Positions 41,482-50,419 are shown, counted from the stretch's first letter. The stretch: DNA of 64,000 nucleotides from Streptomyces avicenniae (GCF_000719135.1 NZ_JOEK01000010.1:160553-224552), one strand, 5' to 3'. A program made the numbers and translations. Notes: generated by a model from the letters alone, not told the origin.

Positions 41482-42696
41482 ATGACGCCGCAGGAGACCG
41501 CCACCGAGCCCGTCAGCCGCCGTATGCCGTCCCAGGAGGCCCGCGACCTCCTGTCCCTCGTCCGCGACCTGGCGCGGCGTGAGATCGCCCCGCACGCCGC
41601 GCGCGAGGAGACCGAAGGAACATTCCCCCGCGCCCTCTTCCTGCTGCTCTCGGACGCCGGGCTCCTCGGACTGCCCTACCCGTCCCGGCACGGCGGCGGC
41701 GACCAGCCGTACGAGGTCTACCTCCAGGTCCTCGAAGAACTGGCCGCCGCGCGGCTCACGGTGGGCCTCGGCACCAGCGTCCACACCCTCGCCTGCCACG
41801 CCCTGGCCCGCCACGGCACCGAGGAACAGCGCGCCGCGCACCTCCCCGCCATGCTCGGCGGCGGACTGCTGGGCGCCTACTGCCTCTCCGAGCCCGCCTC
41901 GGGCTCGGACGCGGGGTCCCTGCGTACCCGCGCCGTCCGCGACGGCGACACCTGGGTCATCGACGGCACCAAGGCGTGGATCACCCACGGCGGGATCGCC
42001 GACTTCTGCACGGTCTTCGCCCGCACAGGTCCCGAAGGACCGCGCGGCATCACCGCGTTCCTCGTCCCGGGCGACACACCAGGGCTGACGGCGAGCCGCC
42101 CCGAGCGCAAGATGGGCATGAACGGCTCGCCCACCGCCCAGGTCCACCTGGACGCCGTGCGCGTGCCCGACACGCACCGCATCGGCCACGAGGGCGAGGG
42201 CTTCGCGCTCGCCATGGACGCCCTGGAGGCGGGCAGGCTCGGCATCGCCGCCTGCGCGACCGGCCTGGCCCAGGCGGCGCTGGACGAGGCACTGGCCTTC
42301 ACCACGGGACGGCGCCAGTTCGGCCGCCCGGTCGCCGACTTCCAGGGCGTGCGCTTCCTGCTCGCCGACATGGCCACCCAGATCGAGGCGGGACGCGCCC
42401 TCTACCTGGAGGCGGCGCGCCTGCGGGACGCGGGTGAGCCGTTCGGCAGGCAGGCGGCGATGGCCAAGCTGTTCTGCTCGGACGTCGCGATGCGCACCGC
42501 GACCGACGCCGTCCAGCTCATGGGCGGTTACGGCTACACCGCCGACTTCCCCGCCGAGCGCTACCTGCGCGAGGCCAAGGTGCTCCAGATCGTGGAGGGG
42601 ACCAACCAGATCCAGCGCGCGGTCATCGCGCGCCACCTCCTCCCCGTCCGCCCCGGCGGGGCCCCGGGCGCCCCTACGCCGCCTGCCGCAGGGTGA
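41482..42696 (+). CDS. Acyl-CoA dehydrogenase
   Basis: 404 residues, FAD enzyme of beta-oxidation type. N-terminal helical domain; YCLSEPASGSDAGSL (FAD-binding loop); WITHGGIADFCTVFA; C-terminal GRRQFGRPVADFQGVRFLLADM and QLMGGYGYTADFPAERYLREAK. The catalytic Glu is in the closing IVEGTNQIQR. The ATG at 41482 has GGAGGAG four bases upstream and is preferred over GTG 41458. The chain-length preference is not readable. Confidence 0.92.
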   Translation: MTPQETATEPVSRRMPSQEARDLLSLVRDLARREIAPHAAREETEGTFPRALFLLLSDAGLLGLPYPSRHGGGDQPYEVYLQVLEELAAARLTVGLGTSVHTLACHALARHGTEEQRAAHLPAMLGGGLLGAYCLSEPASGSDAGSLRTRAVRDGDTWVIDGTKAWITHGGIADFCTVFARTGPEGPRGITAFLVPGDTPGLTASRPERKMGMNGSPTAQVHLDAVRVPDTHRIGHEGEGFALAMDALEAGRLGIAACATGLAQAALDEALAFTTGRRQFGRPVADFQGVRFLLADMATQIEAGRALYLEAARLRDAGEPFGRQAAMAKLFCSDVAMRTATDAVQLMGGYGYTADFPAERYLREAKVLQIVEGTNQIQRAVIARHLLPVRPGGAPGAPTPPAAG

Positions 42697-43075
42697 CGAC
42701 GGCCGGGCGGGTCGCGTGCCGTACCGCGTGCGAGAAGGGCTGGAGCCGCCAGTGCAGGCTCTCCGGGAGCGCCGCCAGGGCCACCGGCTCCACCGCCAGC
42801 GGCGTCACGGGCAGCGGCACCACGCCGTCGTCCGCCTCCTCGCCCGAGCCGGGGCAGACCGCCATCCCGAACGGGTCGAACGGCGAGGGGCAGACCGCGT
42901 GCTGCGGCACCGCCCCGCCCGGCTCCTCCAGCGCGACCGGCCGGGCGCAGCCGGGGCACAGGACGCGCGGCAGGTCGTCGTACGCGTCCTCCTCGTCGGC
43001 GAAGAGCTGCTCCTCGTCGTCCTCACCCGGCACCTGATCGGGCCCTGGACGGTGGAGTGCCTTCACATTGCGCAT
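42674..43075 (-). CDS. Conserved hypothetical with one CxxC knuckle
   Basis: 133 residues. An acidic N-terminus (GEDDEEQLFADEEDAYDDL) is followed by LCPGCARPV and two further isolated cysteines (HAVCPSP, AVCPGSG), a possible zinc ribbon, then a hydrophobic but not membrane-like tail. No known function. The ATG at 43075 has GGGGG just upstream. Its 3' end overlaps the acyl-CoA dehydrogenase 3' end by 23 bases, tail to tail. Confidence 0.65.
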   Translation of the reverse strand: MRNVKALHRPGPDQVPGEDDEEQLFADEEDAYDDLPRVLCPGCARPVALEEPGGAVPQHAVCPSPFDPFGMAVCPGSGEEADDGVVPLPVTPLAVEPVALAALPESLHWRLQPFSHAVRHATRPAVVTLRQAA

Positions 43076-43250
43076 GTAATCCCCCTCGGACGGCGCAGCG
43101 GCGTTGGCCACAGCAAGCACTTCCCGTCTCCTTCCGCGAATAATCGCGCGACCGAACGGGACACGGCCGCGCCTTTGTGGCGTTCGTCACAGCGGTGGTG
43201 CGCGGCTGTCCGCGGGCCGGGCGCGGGCGGCGGGGCGCCGCCGCGCCGGG

Positions 43251-43256
43251 TAGGTT
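43251..43256 (+). promoter_or_regulatory. -10 element giving leaderless AsnC transcript
   Basis: TAGGTT fits TAnnnT and ends eight bases before the GTG start at 43265, which has no SD. Transcription probably begins at the GTG. No -35 match was seen. Confidence 0.45.
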
Positions 43257-43264
43257 ACGGAACC

Positions 43265-43705
43265 GTGGAGGATCTCGACCGGCGCATCGTGGAACTGCTC
43301 GTCAGGGACGGGCGGATGAGCTACACCGACCTGGGCAAGGCCACCGGCCTGTCCACCTCGGCCGTGCACCAGCGCGTGCGCCGTCTGGAGCAGCGCGGCG
43401 TCATCCGCGGGTACGCGGCCATCGTCGCGCCCGAGGCGGTCGGCCTGCCGCTGACCGCGTTCATCTCCGTCAAGCCCTTCGACCCGAGCGCCCCCGACGA
43501 CATCGCCGAACGGCTCGCGGGCGTGCCGGAGATCGAGGCGTGCCACAGCGTCGCGGGCGACGAGAACTACATCCTGAAGGTACGGGTCGCCGAACCGGCC
43601 GAGCTGGAACTGCTGCTCGCCCGCATCCGCTCCCTCGCGGGGGTCTCCACGCGCACCACCGTCGTCCTCTCCACGCCCTACGAGGCTCGCCCGCCGCGCG
43701 TGTGA
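43265..43705 (+). CDS. Lrp/AsnC family transcriptional regulator
   Basis: 146 residues. The N-terminal HTH is LDRRIVELLVRDGRMSYTDL..TGLSTSAVHQRVRRL; a C-terminal RAM effector domain follows (VPEIEACHSVAGDENYILKV). Such proteins sense amino acids and assemble as octamers. The target is unknown; the amidohydrolase gene 43 bases downstream is a candidate. Confidence 0.9.
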   Translation: MEDLDRRIVELLVRDGRMSYTDLGKATGLSTSAVHQRVRRLEQRGVIRGYAAIVAPEAVGLPLTAFISVKPFDPSAPDDIAERLAGVPEIEACHSVAGDENYILKVRVAEPAELELLLARIRSLAGVSTRTTVVLSTPYEARPPRV

Positions 43706-43748
43706 CCCCGCCGCCGTGCCGGGCGCGGCCAGCCGGGAGACTGGGGCC

Positions 43749-45389
43749 ATGACCGACAGCACCACCCCGGGCGAACGGCCCCGCACCGTCCTCCTGCGCC
43801 GCGGCGAGGTCCACAGCCCGGCCGACCCGTTCGCCACGGCCATGGCCGTCGAGGGCGACCGCATCGCCTGGATCGGCTCCGAGGCCGCGGCCGACTCCCT
43901 CGCCCCGACCGCCGACGAGGTCGTGGACCTCGACGGCGCGCTCGTCACCCCGGCGTTCACCGACGCACACGTGCACACGACGGCGACGGGCCTTGCGCTC
44001 ACCGGCCTCGACCTCGCGGCGGCCCGCTCGCTGCCCGACGCGCTCGCCCGCGTCACGGCCCACGCCGCCGCCCACCCGGCGGACGCCATCCTCCTCGGCC
44101 AGGGCTGGGACGCGAGCCGCTGGCCGGAACGGCGCCCCCCGACCCGGGACGAACTCGACCGCGCCGCCGCCGGACGGCCCCTCTACCTCGTCCGCGTGGA
44201 CGCCCACTCGGCGCTCGCCACCACGGCCCTCCTCGGCCTGGTCCCCGGCATCACCTCCCTGCCCGGCTACGTCCCGGACGGCCCGCTGACCGGCGACGCG
44301 CACCACGCCGTTCGCCGCGCCGCCGACGCCTCCCTCGGCCCCGCCCAGCGCGCCGCCGCCCAGCGCGCCGCGCTGCGCCGGGCCGCGTCCGTCGGCATCG
44401 GAAGCGTCCACGAGTGCGCCGGTCCCGAGATCTCCAGCGAGGACGACCTCACGGCCCTGCTCGCCCTCGCCGCCGACGAGCCAGGACCCCGCGTCCACGG
44501 CTACTGGGCCGAGGCCGTCACCGGCCCCGAGGACGCCAAGCGCGTCCGCGACCTCGGCGCGACCGGCGCGGCGGGCGACCTCTTCGCCGACGGCTCCCTC
44601 GGCTCGCACACCGCCCACCTCCACGCCCCCTACACCGACGCCCCCCACTCCGGCACGGCCCACCTGACGGCCGACGACGTCGCCACGCACGTCACCGCCT
44701 GCACCGAGGCCGGGATCCAGGCCGGATTCCACGCCATCGGCGACGCCGCCATCGACACCGTCCTGCGCGGCTTCCGCACCGCCGCCGACCGCCTCGGCAC
44801 CGCCCGGGTCCGCGCCCTGCGCCACCGCGTCGAGCACGCCGAACTGCTCAGCCCAGGCGCCGTCACCGCCTTCGCCGACCTCGCCCTCACCGCCAGCGTC
44901 CAGCCCGGCTTCGACGCCGCCTGGGGCGGCCAGGACGGCATGTACGCCCGCCGCCTCGGCGCCGAACGGGCCCGCGCGCTCAACCCGTTCGCGGCGCTGC
45001 TGCGCGCCGGTGTCCCCCTCGCCTTCGGCTCCGACGCCCCCGTCACGCCCCTCGGCCCCTGGGCGGCCGTCCGCGCGGCGGCGTACCACCGGACGCCCGA
45101 GCACCGCATCTCCGTGCGCGCCGCGTTCACCGCCCACACCCGCGGCGGCTGGCGCGCGGTCGGCCGGGACGACGGCGGCGTCCTCGTCCCCGGCGCCCCC
45201 GCCGACTACGCGCTGTGGCGCACCGGCGCGCTGGTCGTCCAGGCCCCGGACGACCGGGTCGCCCGCTGGTCCACCGACCCGCGCTCCGGCACCCCGGGGC
45301 TGCCCGACCTCGCCCCGGGCGAGCCGCTGCCCGAGTGCCTGCGCACCGTCGTCGCGGGGCGCACGGTGTACGACCGGCCGAACGAGTGA
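43749..45389 (+). CDS. Amidohydrolase family 3 (YtcJ-like)
   Basis: 546 residues. The metal-dependent hydrolase barrel shows FTDAHVHTTATGL (HxH), LGQGWDASRWPE, FHAIGDAAIDTVL, HRVEHAEL and FGSDAPVTPLGPW (metal Asp). A composite N- and C-terminal beta sandwich is present (LLRRGEVHSP at the start). The substrate of this branch is generally unknown. It follows an AsnC regulator on the same strand. Confidence 0.88.
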   Translation: MTDSTTPGERPRTVLLRRGEVHSPADPFATAMAVEGDRIAWIGSEAAADSLAPTADEVVDLDGALVTPAFTDAHVHTTATGLALTGLDLAAARSLPDALARVTAHAAAHPADAILLGQGWDASRWPERRPPTRDELDRAAAGRPLYLVRVDAHSALATTALLGLVPGITSLPGYVPDGPLTGDAHHAVRRAADASLGPAQRAAAQRAALRRAASVGIGSVHECAGPEISSEDDLTALLALAADEPGPRVHGYWAEAVTGPEDAKRVRDLGATGAAGDLFADGSLGSHTAHLHAPYTDAPHSGTAHLTADDVATHVTACTEAGIQAGFHAIGDAAIDTVLRGFRTAADRLGTARVRALRHRVEHAELLSPGAVTAFADLALTASVQPGFDAAWGGQDGMYARRLGAERARALNPFAALLRAGVPLAFGSDAPVTPLGPWAAVRAAAYHRTPEHRISVRAAFTAHTRGGWRAVGRDDGGVLVPGAPADYALWRTGALVVQAPDDRVARWSTDPRSGTPGLPDLAPGEPLPECLRTVVAGRTVYDRPNE

Positions 45390-45508
45390 TCCACCCGGCC
45401 CCGATACCGCCGAACGACGTGCGATCCCGCGCGGCGACCGCCCCGCAAGCTCCGCACTGACCAGCCGCTTTGACGGAATCCCGGGGAAACGTACAGGTCA
45501 GACGGCTG

Positions 45509-45539
45509 TTGACAGCCCGCGGTCCTCGGGGGGTAGGTT
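45509..45539 (+). promoter_or_regulatory. Strong predicted HrdB promoter upstream of lnt
   Basis: -35 TTGACA (perfect), a 19-base spacer and -10 TAGGTT (45534-45539). This is the best consensus promoter in the window. The predicted start is near 45546, 320 bases before the lnt GTG. Confidence 0.65.
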
Positions 45540-45545
45540 CGGCCG

Positions 45546-45864
45546 GGTCCACCACAGGACGTCCGGCCGGCGCTCCCCTCCGCGCAGTCGTCGAACGCCG
45601 CTGGGCCAGAGGGTGGGGCGCCGCGCAGGCGCGCCGCCGGGAGCCAGGTCCAGTGTGCCTGCGGCACGGGGGCGGATGGTTCCGTCCGGCCGGCTGGTGC
45701 GACCCGGGCCGGGCCCGGACGCTCAGTAGACAACGGCTTTCGGACGACCCGCAGCCAGCGGGCCCCGGGTCGGACCGAAGAGCGCCGGTCCCGGTCCGCA
45801 GACATCCCCCGGCACGAGGTACGGTCGGTCATCATCGCCCCGCGCCTGCAGAGAGGCCACGACT
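45546..45864 (+). other. Long leader / intergenic region before lnt
   Basis: The 475-bp interval 45390-45864 contains no convincing gene. Open frames in it have coding statistics unlike the neighbours and Arg/Pro-rich shadow-type translations. The part after the promoter would be a 320-base GC-rich leader with several short inverted repeats (for example around GGGCCGGGCCCGG at 45708-45719). I could not match it to a known RNA family. Confidence 0.4.
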
Positions 45865-47589
45865 GTGCCATCGGGCTCCGAGACGACCAGGGCCGACGCC
45901 CCGGCCGACGGCGCCGGTCCGCCCGCCGCGCGCCGTCCCGGCCGCGTCCGCAGGCGTGCCGCGTCCGCCCGCAGGAACTGGCGCGTCCTCGTGGCCGCGG
46001 CGGTCGCCGGTCTCGCCCTGACGGCCGCCTTCCCGCCGTACGACATCTGGCCGCTGTCCCTGGTCGCGGTCGCCGCGCTGTCGGTGCTCGTCCACGGCAG
46101 GACGGGACGGCAGGGCGCGTGGCTCGGCCTCGTGTTCGCCGTGCCGTTCTTCGTGTCCCTGCTGAGCTGGCTGCGCGTCATCGGCTGGGACGCGACGGTG
46201 GGCCTGTCGGTCGCCGAGGCCGCGTTCTTCGTCCCGATGGGCGCGGGGCTGGCCCTGACCTCGCGGCTGCGGCTGTGGCCGCTGTGGACGGCCTGCCTGT
46301 GGGTCGCGCAGGAGTGGGCGCGTGACCGCGTCCCGTTCGGCGGCTTCCCGTGGGGCCGCCTCGCCTTCGCCAACACCGGCACCCCCTTCACGCCGCTCGC
46401 CGCGCTGGGCGGCGCGCCGCTGGTGACGTTCGCCGTCGCCCTGTCGGGCGCCCTCCTGGCGTGGGCGGCGCTGCGGCTGGCCGCCCGTCGGCGCGTCCCC
46501 GCGGCGGAGCGGACCCCGCGGTCCTGGCGGCCCGCCGCCCTGGCCGCGGCGCTCGCGGTCGGCGTCGGCGCCACCGGCTACGCCGTGCCCGTCCCGACCG
46601 ACGCCGCCGACACCGTGTCCATAGCCGTCGTGCAGGGCAACGTGCAGCAGGCGGGCATGGACTTCCTCGGCCGCCCGATGATGATCCTGAACAACCACGT
46701 CGAGGCCACCCTCCAGCTCGCCGACGACATCGACGCGGGCCGCGCCGAGCGCCCCGACCTCGTCCTGTGGCCGGAGAACTCCTCGGACCTCGACCCCTAC
46801 CGCGACGCGGAGGCCGCCGCCGCCATCGAGCGCGCCGTGCAGGCCGTCGGCGTCCCCATCCTGGTCGGCGCGCTGGTGGACCACCCGACGAAGGACGGCT
46901 ACGTCGAGAACCAGGGCATCGTCTGGGACCCGGAGACGGGCCCCGGCGCCTCGTACACGAAGCAGCACCCCGTGCCGTTCGGCGAGTACGTGCCCTTCCG
47001 CGAGCAGCTCAGCGCGGTGATCACGCGGCTGGAGCGCGTGCCGCGCGACTTCTACCCCGGCGACCACACGGGCGTCCTCGACGTCGGCCCGGCCCGCATG
47101 GGCGACGTGATCTGCTTCGAGGTCGCCTACGACGGCATCGTCCGTGACACCGTCAACGCCGGTGCCCGCGCGCTCGTCGTCCAGACCAACAACGCGACCT
47201 ACGGCCGCACCGGGCAGCCCGAGCAGCAGCTCGCCATGTCCCGCCTGCGGGCCGTCGAGCACGGCCGCGCCGTCGTCACGGCCGCCACCAGCGGCATCAG
47301 CGCGATCGTCGCGCCCGACGGGACGGTCGAGCAGCAGACCGAGGAGTTCACGCAGGACGTGCTGACCGCGGACCTGCCGCTGCGCGACGGCCGCACGGTC
47401 GCCGACCGCGTCGGCGCCGTCCCGGAGTGGGTGCTCGCCGCCGCCGGGCTCGCCGCCTGGGCGCTGGTGCTGGTCCGCACGCGCCGCACGGCACGCGCCG
47501 CCCGCCCGGCCGCCCCCGACGACGACGCGCCCCGTGACGACACACGGGGCGGCGACGCCCCCCGGGCCGCCGGTGTCGCCGGTGAGTGA
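45865..47589 (+). CDS. lnt: Apolipoprotein N-acyltransferase
   Basis: 574 residues. N-terminal membrane segments (about six, from VLVAAAVAGLALTAAF) lead to an extracellular nitrilase-like domain with the Glu304 (WPENSS), Lys366 (YTKQHPVPFGEYVP) and Cys417 (GDVICFEVAYD) triad, then a last membrane segment. It adds the third acyl chain to lipoproteins. The GTG at 45865 has GAGAGG upstream. ppm1 overlaps its end by eight bases; in mycobacteria the same two activities can be one fused polypeptide. Confidence 0.94.
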   Translation: MPSGSETTRADAPADGAGPPAARRPGRVRRRAASARRNWRVLVAAAVAGLALTAAFPPYDIWPLSLVAVAALSVLVHGRTGRQGAWLGLVFAVPFFVSLLSWLRVIGWDATVGLSVAEAAFFVPMGAGLALTSRLRLWPLWTACLWVAQEWARDRVPFGGFPWGRLAFANTGTPFTPLAALGGAPLVTFAVALSGALLAWAALRLAARRRVPAAERTPRSWRPAALAAALAVGVGATGYAVPVPTDAADTVSIAVVQGNVQQAGMDFLGRPMMILNNHVEATLQLADDIDAGRAERPDLVLWPENSSDLDPYRDAEAAAAIERAVQAVGVPILVGALVDHPTKDGYVENQGIVWDPETGPGASYTKQHPVPFGEYVPFREQLSAVITRLERVPRDFYPGDHTGVLDVGPARMGDVICFEVAYDGIVRDTVNAGARALVVQTNNATYGRTGQPEQQLAMSRLRAVEHGRAVVTAATSGISAIVAPDGTVEQQTEEFTQDVLTADLPLRDGRTVADRVGAVPEWVLAAAGLAAWALVLVRTRRTARAARPAAPDDDAPRDDTRGGDAPRAAGVAGE

Positions 47590-48352
47590 CGCCGTGGGCC
47601 GCGTGCTGGTGATCGTCCCCACCTACAACGAGGCCGACAACCTCCCGCCGCTCCTCGCCAGGCTCCGCGCGGCCTGCCCCGCCGTGGACGTCCTGGTCGC
47701 GGACGACGACAGCCCGGACGGCACCGGCAAGCTGGCCGACGAGATCGCCGACGCCGACCCGCACGTCCACGTGCTGCACCGCGCGGGCAAGGAAGGGCTC
47801 GGCGCCGCCTACCTGGCGGGCTTCGCCTGGGGCCTCGCGGCCGGGTACGACGTCCTGGTCGAGATGGACGGCGACGCCTCGCACCAGCCCGAGGAGCTGC
47901 CCCGGCTGCTCACCGCGCTGGCGGGCGGCGCCGACGTCGCGCTCGGCTCCCGCTGGGTGCCCGGCGGGCGGATCGTGCACTGGCCCCGGTACCGCGAGCT
48001 GCTGTCCCGGGGCGGCAGCGCGTACGCCAGGGCGCTGCTCGGCGTGCCGGTCAGGGACGTGACGGGCGGCTTCCGCGCGTTCAGGCGGCACGTCCTGGAG
48101 GGCGGGCTGCTCGACGGCGTCGCGTCCCAGGGGTACTGCTTCCAGGTCGATCTCGTCCACCGCGCCGTCCTGGCCGGGCACCGGGTCGCCGAGGTGCCCA
48201 TCACCTTCGTCGAGCGGACGGCGGGCGACAGCAAGATGAGCCGCGACATCGTCGTCGAGGCGCTGTGGCGGGTCACCCTGTGGGGCGTCGCCGCCCGGCT
48301 CAGACGGCCCGCCGCACGCCGCGCCGCGGCCCAGGGCAGACTGGAACCATGA
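47582..48352 (+). CDS. ppm1: Polyprenol monophosphomannose synthase
   Basis: 256 residues, GT2 glycosyltransferase. VLVIVPTYNEADNLPPLL, ADDDSPDGTG, VEMDGDASHQPEELPRL (DxD-type metal site), GSRWVPGG and DVTGGFRAFRR are the dolichol-phosphate-mannose synthase pattern. It makes polyprenyl-P-mannose for protein O-mannosylation, which in Streptomyces coelicolor also underlies the phiC31 phage receptor. The GTG at 47582 lies inside the lnt 3' end; a start at 47534 would add an unconserved extension. The stop overlaps the next start (ATGA). Confidence 0.93.
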   Translation: MSDAVGRVLVIVPTYNEADNLPPLLARLRAACPAVDVLVADDDSPDGTGKLADEIADADPHVHVLHRAGKEGLGAAYLAGFAWGLAAGYDVLVEMDGDASHQPEELPRLLTALAGGADVALGSRWVPGGRIVHWPRYRELLSRGGSAYARALLGVPVRDVTGGFRAFRRHVLEGGLLDGVASQGYCFQVDLVHRAVLAGHRVAEVPITFVERTAGDSKMSRDIVVEALWRVTLWGVAARLRRPAARRAAAQGRLEP

Positions 48353-48957
48353 CGACCGGCTCCCCGAACCCTTACCGTGGCGGTGGCCGCACGCCGCCAC
48401 CGTCCCCGTCACCGCGCCGCCGCCGCTCGCGTCCGCTGCTGCCGCTCGCCGTCGCCGTCTGGGCCGTGCTGGAGATCTGGCTGCTGATCCTGGTCGGGCG
48501 CGTGGCGGGCGGGTTCACCGTCTTCCTGCTGCTGGCCGCCGGTGTCGTCGTCGGCGCCGTCGTGATCAAGCAGGCCGGGCGCCGGGCCTGGGCCCGGCTC
48601 ACGGAGAGCCTGCGCGCCCCGGGACAGGACGTGCCCCCCGCCCCCACGACGCGCGGCGGCAACGGCCTGACGATGCTCGGCGGCCTGCTGCTGATGATCC
48701 CCGGGCTGCTCTCGGACGTGGTCGGGCTCCTGTGCATCGTCCCGCCCACGGCCTCGCTGCTGCGCCGGTGGGGGCGGCGGTACCTGACACGGCGCGGCGG
48801 GCAGCTCGGGGCCGCGTTCCAGGACGCGCGGGGCGTCCGCGACCAGATGCGCATCCGGCGTCCCGACGGCAAGGTCGTCCAGGGCGAGGTCGTCCAGGAG
48901 GACACACCCGAGGGTCGCGAGAAGCGGGACGGCCAGGACGACGGTCCCGGGCGCTGA
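48349..48957 (+). CDS. fxsA: FxsA family membrane protein
   Basis: 202 residues. A basic Pro-rich N-terminus, then membrane segments (LAVAVWAVLEIWLLILVG, FTVFLLLAAGVVVGAVVI, and MLGGLLLMIPGLLSDVVGLLCIVP) characteristic of FxsA, named from a suppressor of F exclusion of phage T7 in E. coli. Its role in actinobacteria is unknown. The ATGA overlap with ppm1 places it in the lnt-ppm1 operon, which a hairpin closes. Confidence 0.88.
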   Translation: MTTGSPNPYRGGGRTPPPSPSPRRRRSRPLLPLAVAVWAVLEIWLLILVGRVAGGFTVFLLLAAGVVVGAVVIKQAGRRAWARLTESLRAPGQDVPPAPTTRGGNGLTMLGGLLLMIPGLLSDVVGLLCIVPPTASLLRRWGRRYLTRRGGQLGAAFQDARGVRDQMRIRRPDGKVVQGEVVQEDTPEGREKRDGQDDGPGR

Positions 48958-48986
48958 GCGGCTCCGGGAAACACGGGAACACGGGA

Positions 48987-49024
48987 AAGGGGCCGGGCAC
49001 CACCGAAGTGGTGCCCGGCCCCTT
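48987..49024. terminator. Bidirectional terminator between fxsA and rbpA
   Basis: A perfect 17-bp stem (48987-49003 with 49008-49024) closed by a CGAA tetraloop. The stem begins AAGG and ends CCTT. It lies between two convergent stop codons. Confidence 0.85.
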
Positions 49025-49050
49025 CCGTACGACCGGAGCGTCCGCCCAGG

Positions 49051-49425
49051 TCAGGCCGTCTTGCGGCTGTCGCGCGGATGCACCGCGATGTTCATCGCCC
49101 CGGAACGCAGGACGGCGAGCCGCTCGGCGAGCACCTCCTCCAGCTCCTCGCGGGTCCGGCGCTCCATGAGCATGTCCCAGTGCGTACGCGCGGGCTTGCC
49201 CTTCTTCTCCTCCGGCCCCTCGCCGTCCACCAGCAGGGCCTGGGAGCCGCAGACCTTGCACTCCCACTCCGGCGGGATCTCTGCCTCCACCGAGAACGGC
49301 ATCTCGAACCGATGTCCGTTCCCGCATGCGTACTCCACCGCCTGACGCGGCGCCAGGTCGATGCCGCGGTCCGTCTCGTAGCTGGTCACCACGAGCCGCG
49401 TGCCGCGCAGAGCTCGCTCACTCAT
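49051..49425 (-). CDS. rbpA: RNA polymerase-binding protein RbpA
   Basis: 124 residues, near-identical to Streptomyces RbpA. Zinc ligands are Cys34, His38, Cys56 and Cys59 in the core; the basic linker and sigma-interaction domain read THWDMLMERRTREELEEVL. It stabilises sigma-HrdB holoenzyme and promoter opening. The ATG at 49425 has GGGAGG eight bases upstream. Its promoter carries an exact sigma-R consensus, in line with the known oxidative (thiol) stress induction of this gene. Confidence 0.97.
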   Translation of the reverse strand: MSERALRGTRLVVTSYETDRGIDLAPRQAVEYACGNGHRFEMPFSVEAEIPPEWECKVCGSQALLVDGEGPEEKKGKPARTHWDMLMERRTREELEEVLAERLAVLRSGAMNIAVHPRDSRKTA

Positions 49426-49487
49426 GAATCGTGCCTCCCGGGCTGGTCGCCCACAGGACATGTGTCGCTGTCGTCATCAATCAGGTC

Positions 49488-49514
49488 AACGTCCGGTCGG
49501 CGGTGAAGATTCCC
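49488..49514 (-). promoter_or_regulatory. Sigma-R promoter of rbpA
   Basis: On the minus strand, -35 GGGAAT (49514-49509), exactly 18 bases, then -10 GTT (49490-49488). GGGAAT-N18-GTT is the consensus of the Streptomyces thiol-stress sigma factor SigR. The predicted start is about 55-60 bases before the rbpA ATG. Confidence 0.85.
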
Positions 49515-49594
49515 GAGCTGGGTGCCGCGTCGCCCGTCGCGCCGCCTCTTCTTCTACCCACCGGCGTCCGGTTTGTCACGTCTGGCGGGGGATG

Positions 49595-50320
49595 TCACCC
49601 GACGTCCGTACAGGATGGCTCGGGGTAACGGTCCGTCCGGCGGGACCGAAGGCGTAGGATACCCGCCCCGCGCCGCTCCTCGAAATCCATTCGGGGCACC
49701 TTTCCCGTTTCCGTCCCCTGCCCACCCGGTCGCCCCGCGCCGGGGACGGCGAACAGCCGCAGGAAGTACTGGCTCAGCGGTCCGATGGCGAGGGCGTACA
49801 CGACCGTACCGGCCCCCACCGTGCCCCCCAGCAACACCCCCGCCACCAGCACGGTCATCTCCATGGCCGTGCGGATCAGGCGCAGCGAGCGCCCGGTGCG
49901 CCGGTGCAGCGCGGTCATCAGGCCGTCCCGGGGGCCGGGTCCGAAGCGCGCCGTGATGTAGAGGCCGGTCGCCACGCCGTTGAGCACCACGGCGGCGACC
50001 AGCAGCGTGATCTGCGCGACCGCGCCGGACGCGTGCGGCATGTGGGGGAGGGTGAGGTCCATCACCGTGCCGACCAGCAGCACGTTGGACACCGTCCCGA
50101 GGCCCGGACGCTCGCGCAGCGGGATCCATGCGAGGAGCACGACGAGGCCCGTGACGTTGGTCACCATGCCCATCGGCACGTCGATCCGCTCCGACACGCC
50201 CTGGTGGAACACGTCCCACGGGTCGAGCCCCAGCCCGGCCCGCACCATCATCGCCATGGTCACGCCGTACAGGAGCAGCCCGCAGTAGAGCTGGGTCAGG
50301 CGGCGTGGCAGCCGGTTCAT
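49595..50320 (-). CDS. YczE-family membrane protein
   Basis: 241 residues. Five or so membrane segments: LYCGLLLYGVTMAMMVRAGLG, GMVTNVTGLVVLLAW, VSNVLLVGTVMDLTL, AQITLLVAAVVLNGVATG, MEMTVLVAGVLLGG. GLDPWDVFHQG and FGPGPRDGLMTAL are typical of YczE/YitT-related proteins. The C-terminal 45 residues are a charged tail. The ATG at 50320 has AGAGGAG upstream. It is paired divergently with a MocR regulator. Confidence 0.87.
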   Translation of the reverse strand: MNRLPRRLTQLYCGLLLYGVTMAMMVRAGLGLDPWDVFHQGVSERIDVPMGMVTNVTGLVVLLAWIPLRERPGLGTVSNVLLVGTVMDLTLPHMPHASGAVAQITLLVAAVVLNGVATGLYITARFGPGPRDGLMTALHRRTGRSLRLIRTAMEMTVLVAGVLLGGTVGAGTVVYALAIGPLSQYFLRLFAVPGAGRPGGQGTETGKVPRMDFEERRGAGILRLRSRRTDRYPEPSCTDVG

Positions 50321-50419
50321 CAGGCGGTCTCCTCTGGCGACAGTGGCCTGGTCCGTGTCAGCCTGTGGCCATGGGAACGACGCGGCACAGGGCCAATCCG
50401 GAAGAGGTGGATCGGAACC

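Noticed and set aside
45470..46021. Open frame between the amidohydrolase and lnt
   Set aside because: It runs out of frame into lnt, has a Pro/Arg-rich composition and no recognisable start region or domain; it is treated as leader or intergenic DNA.
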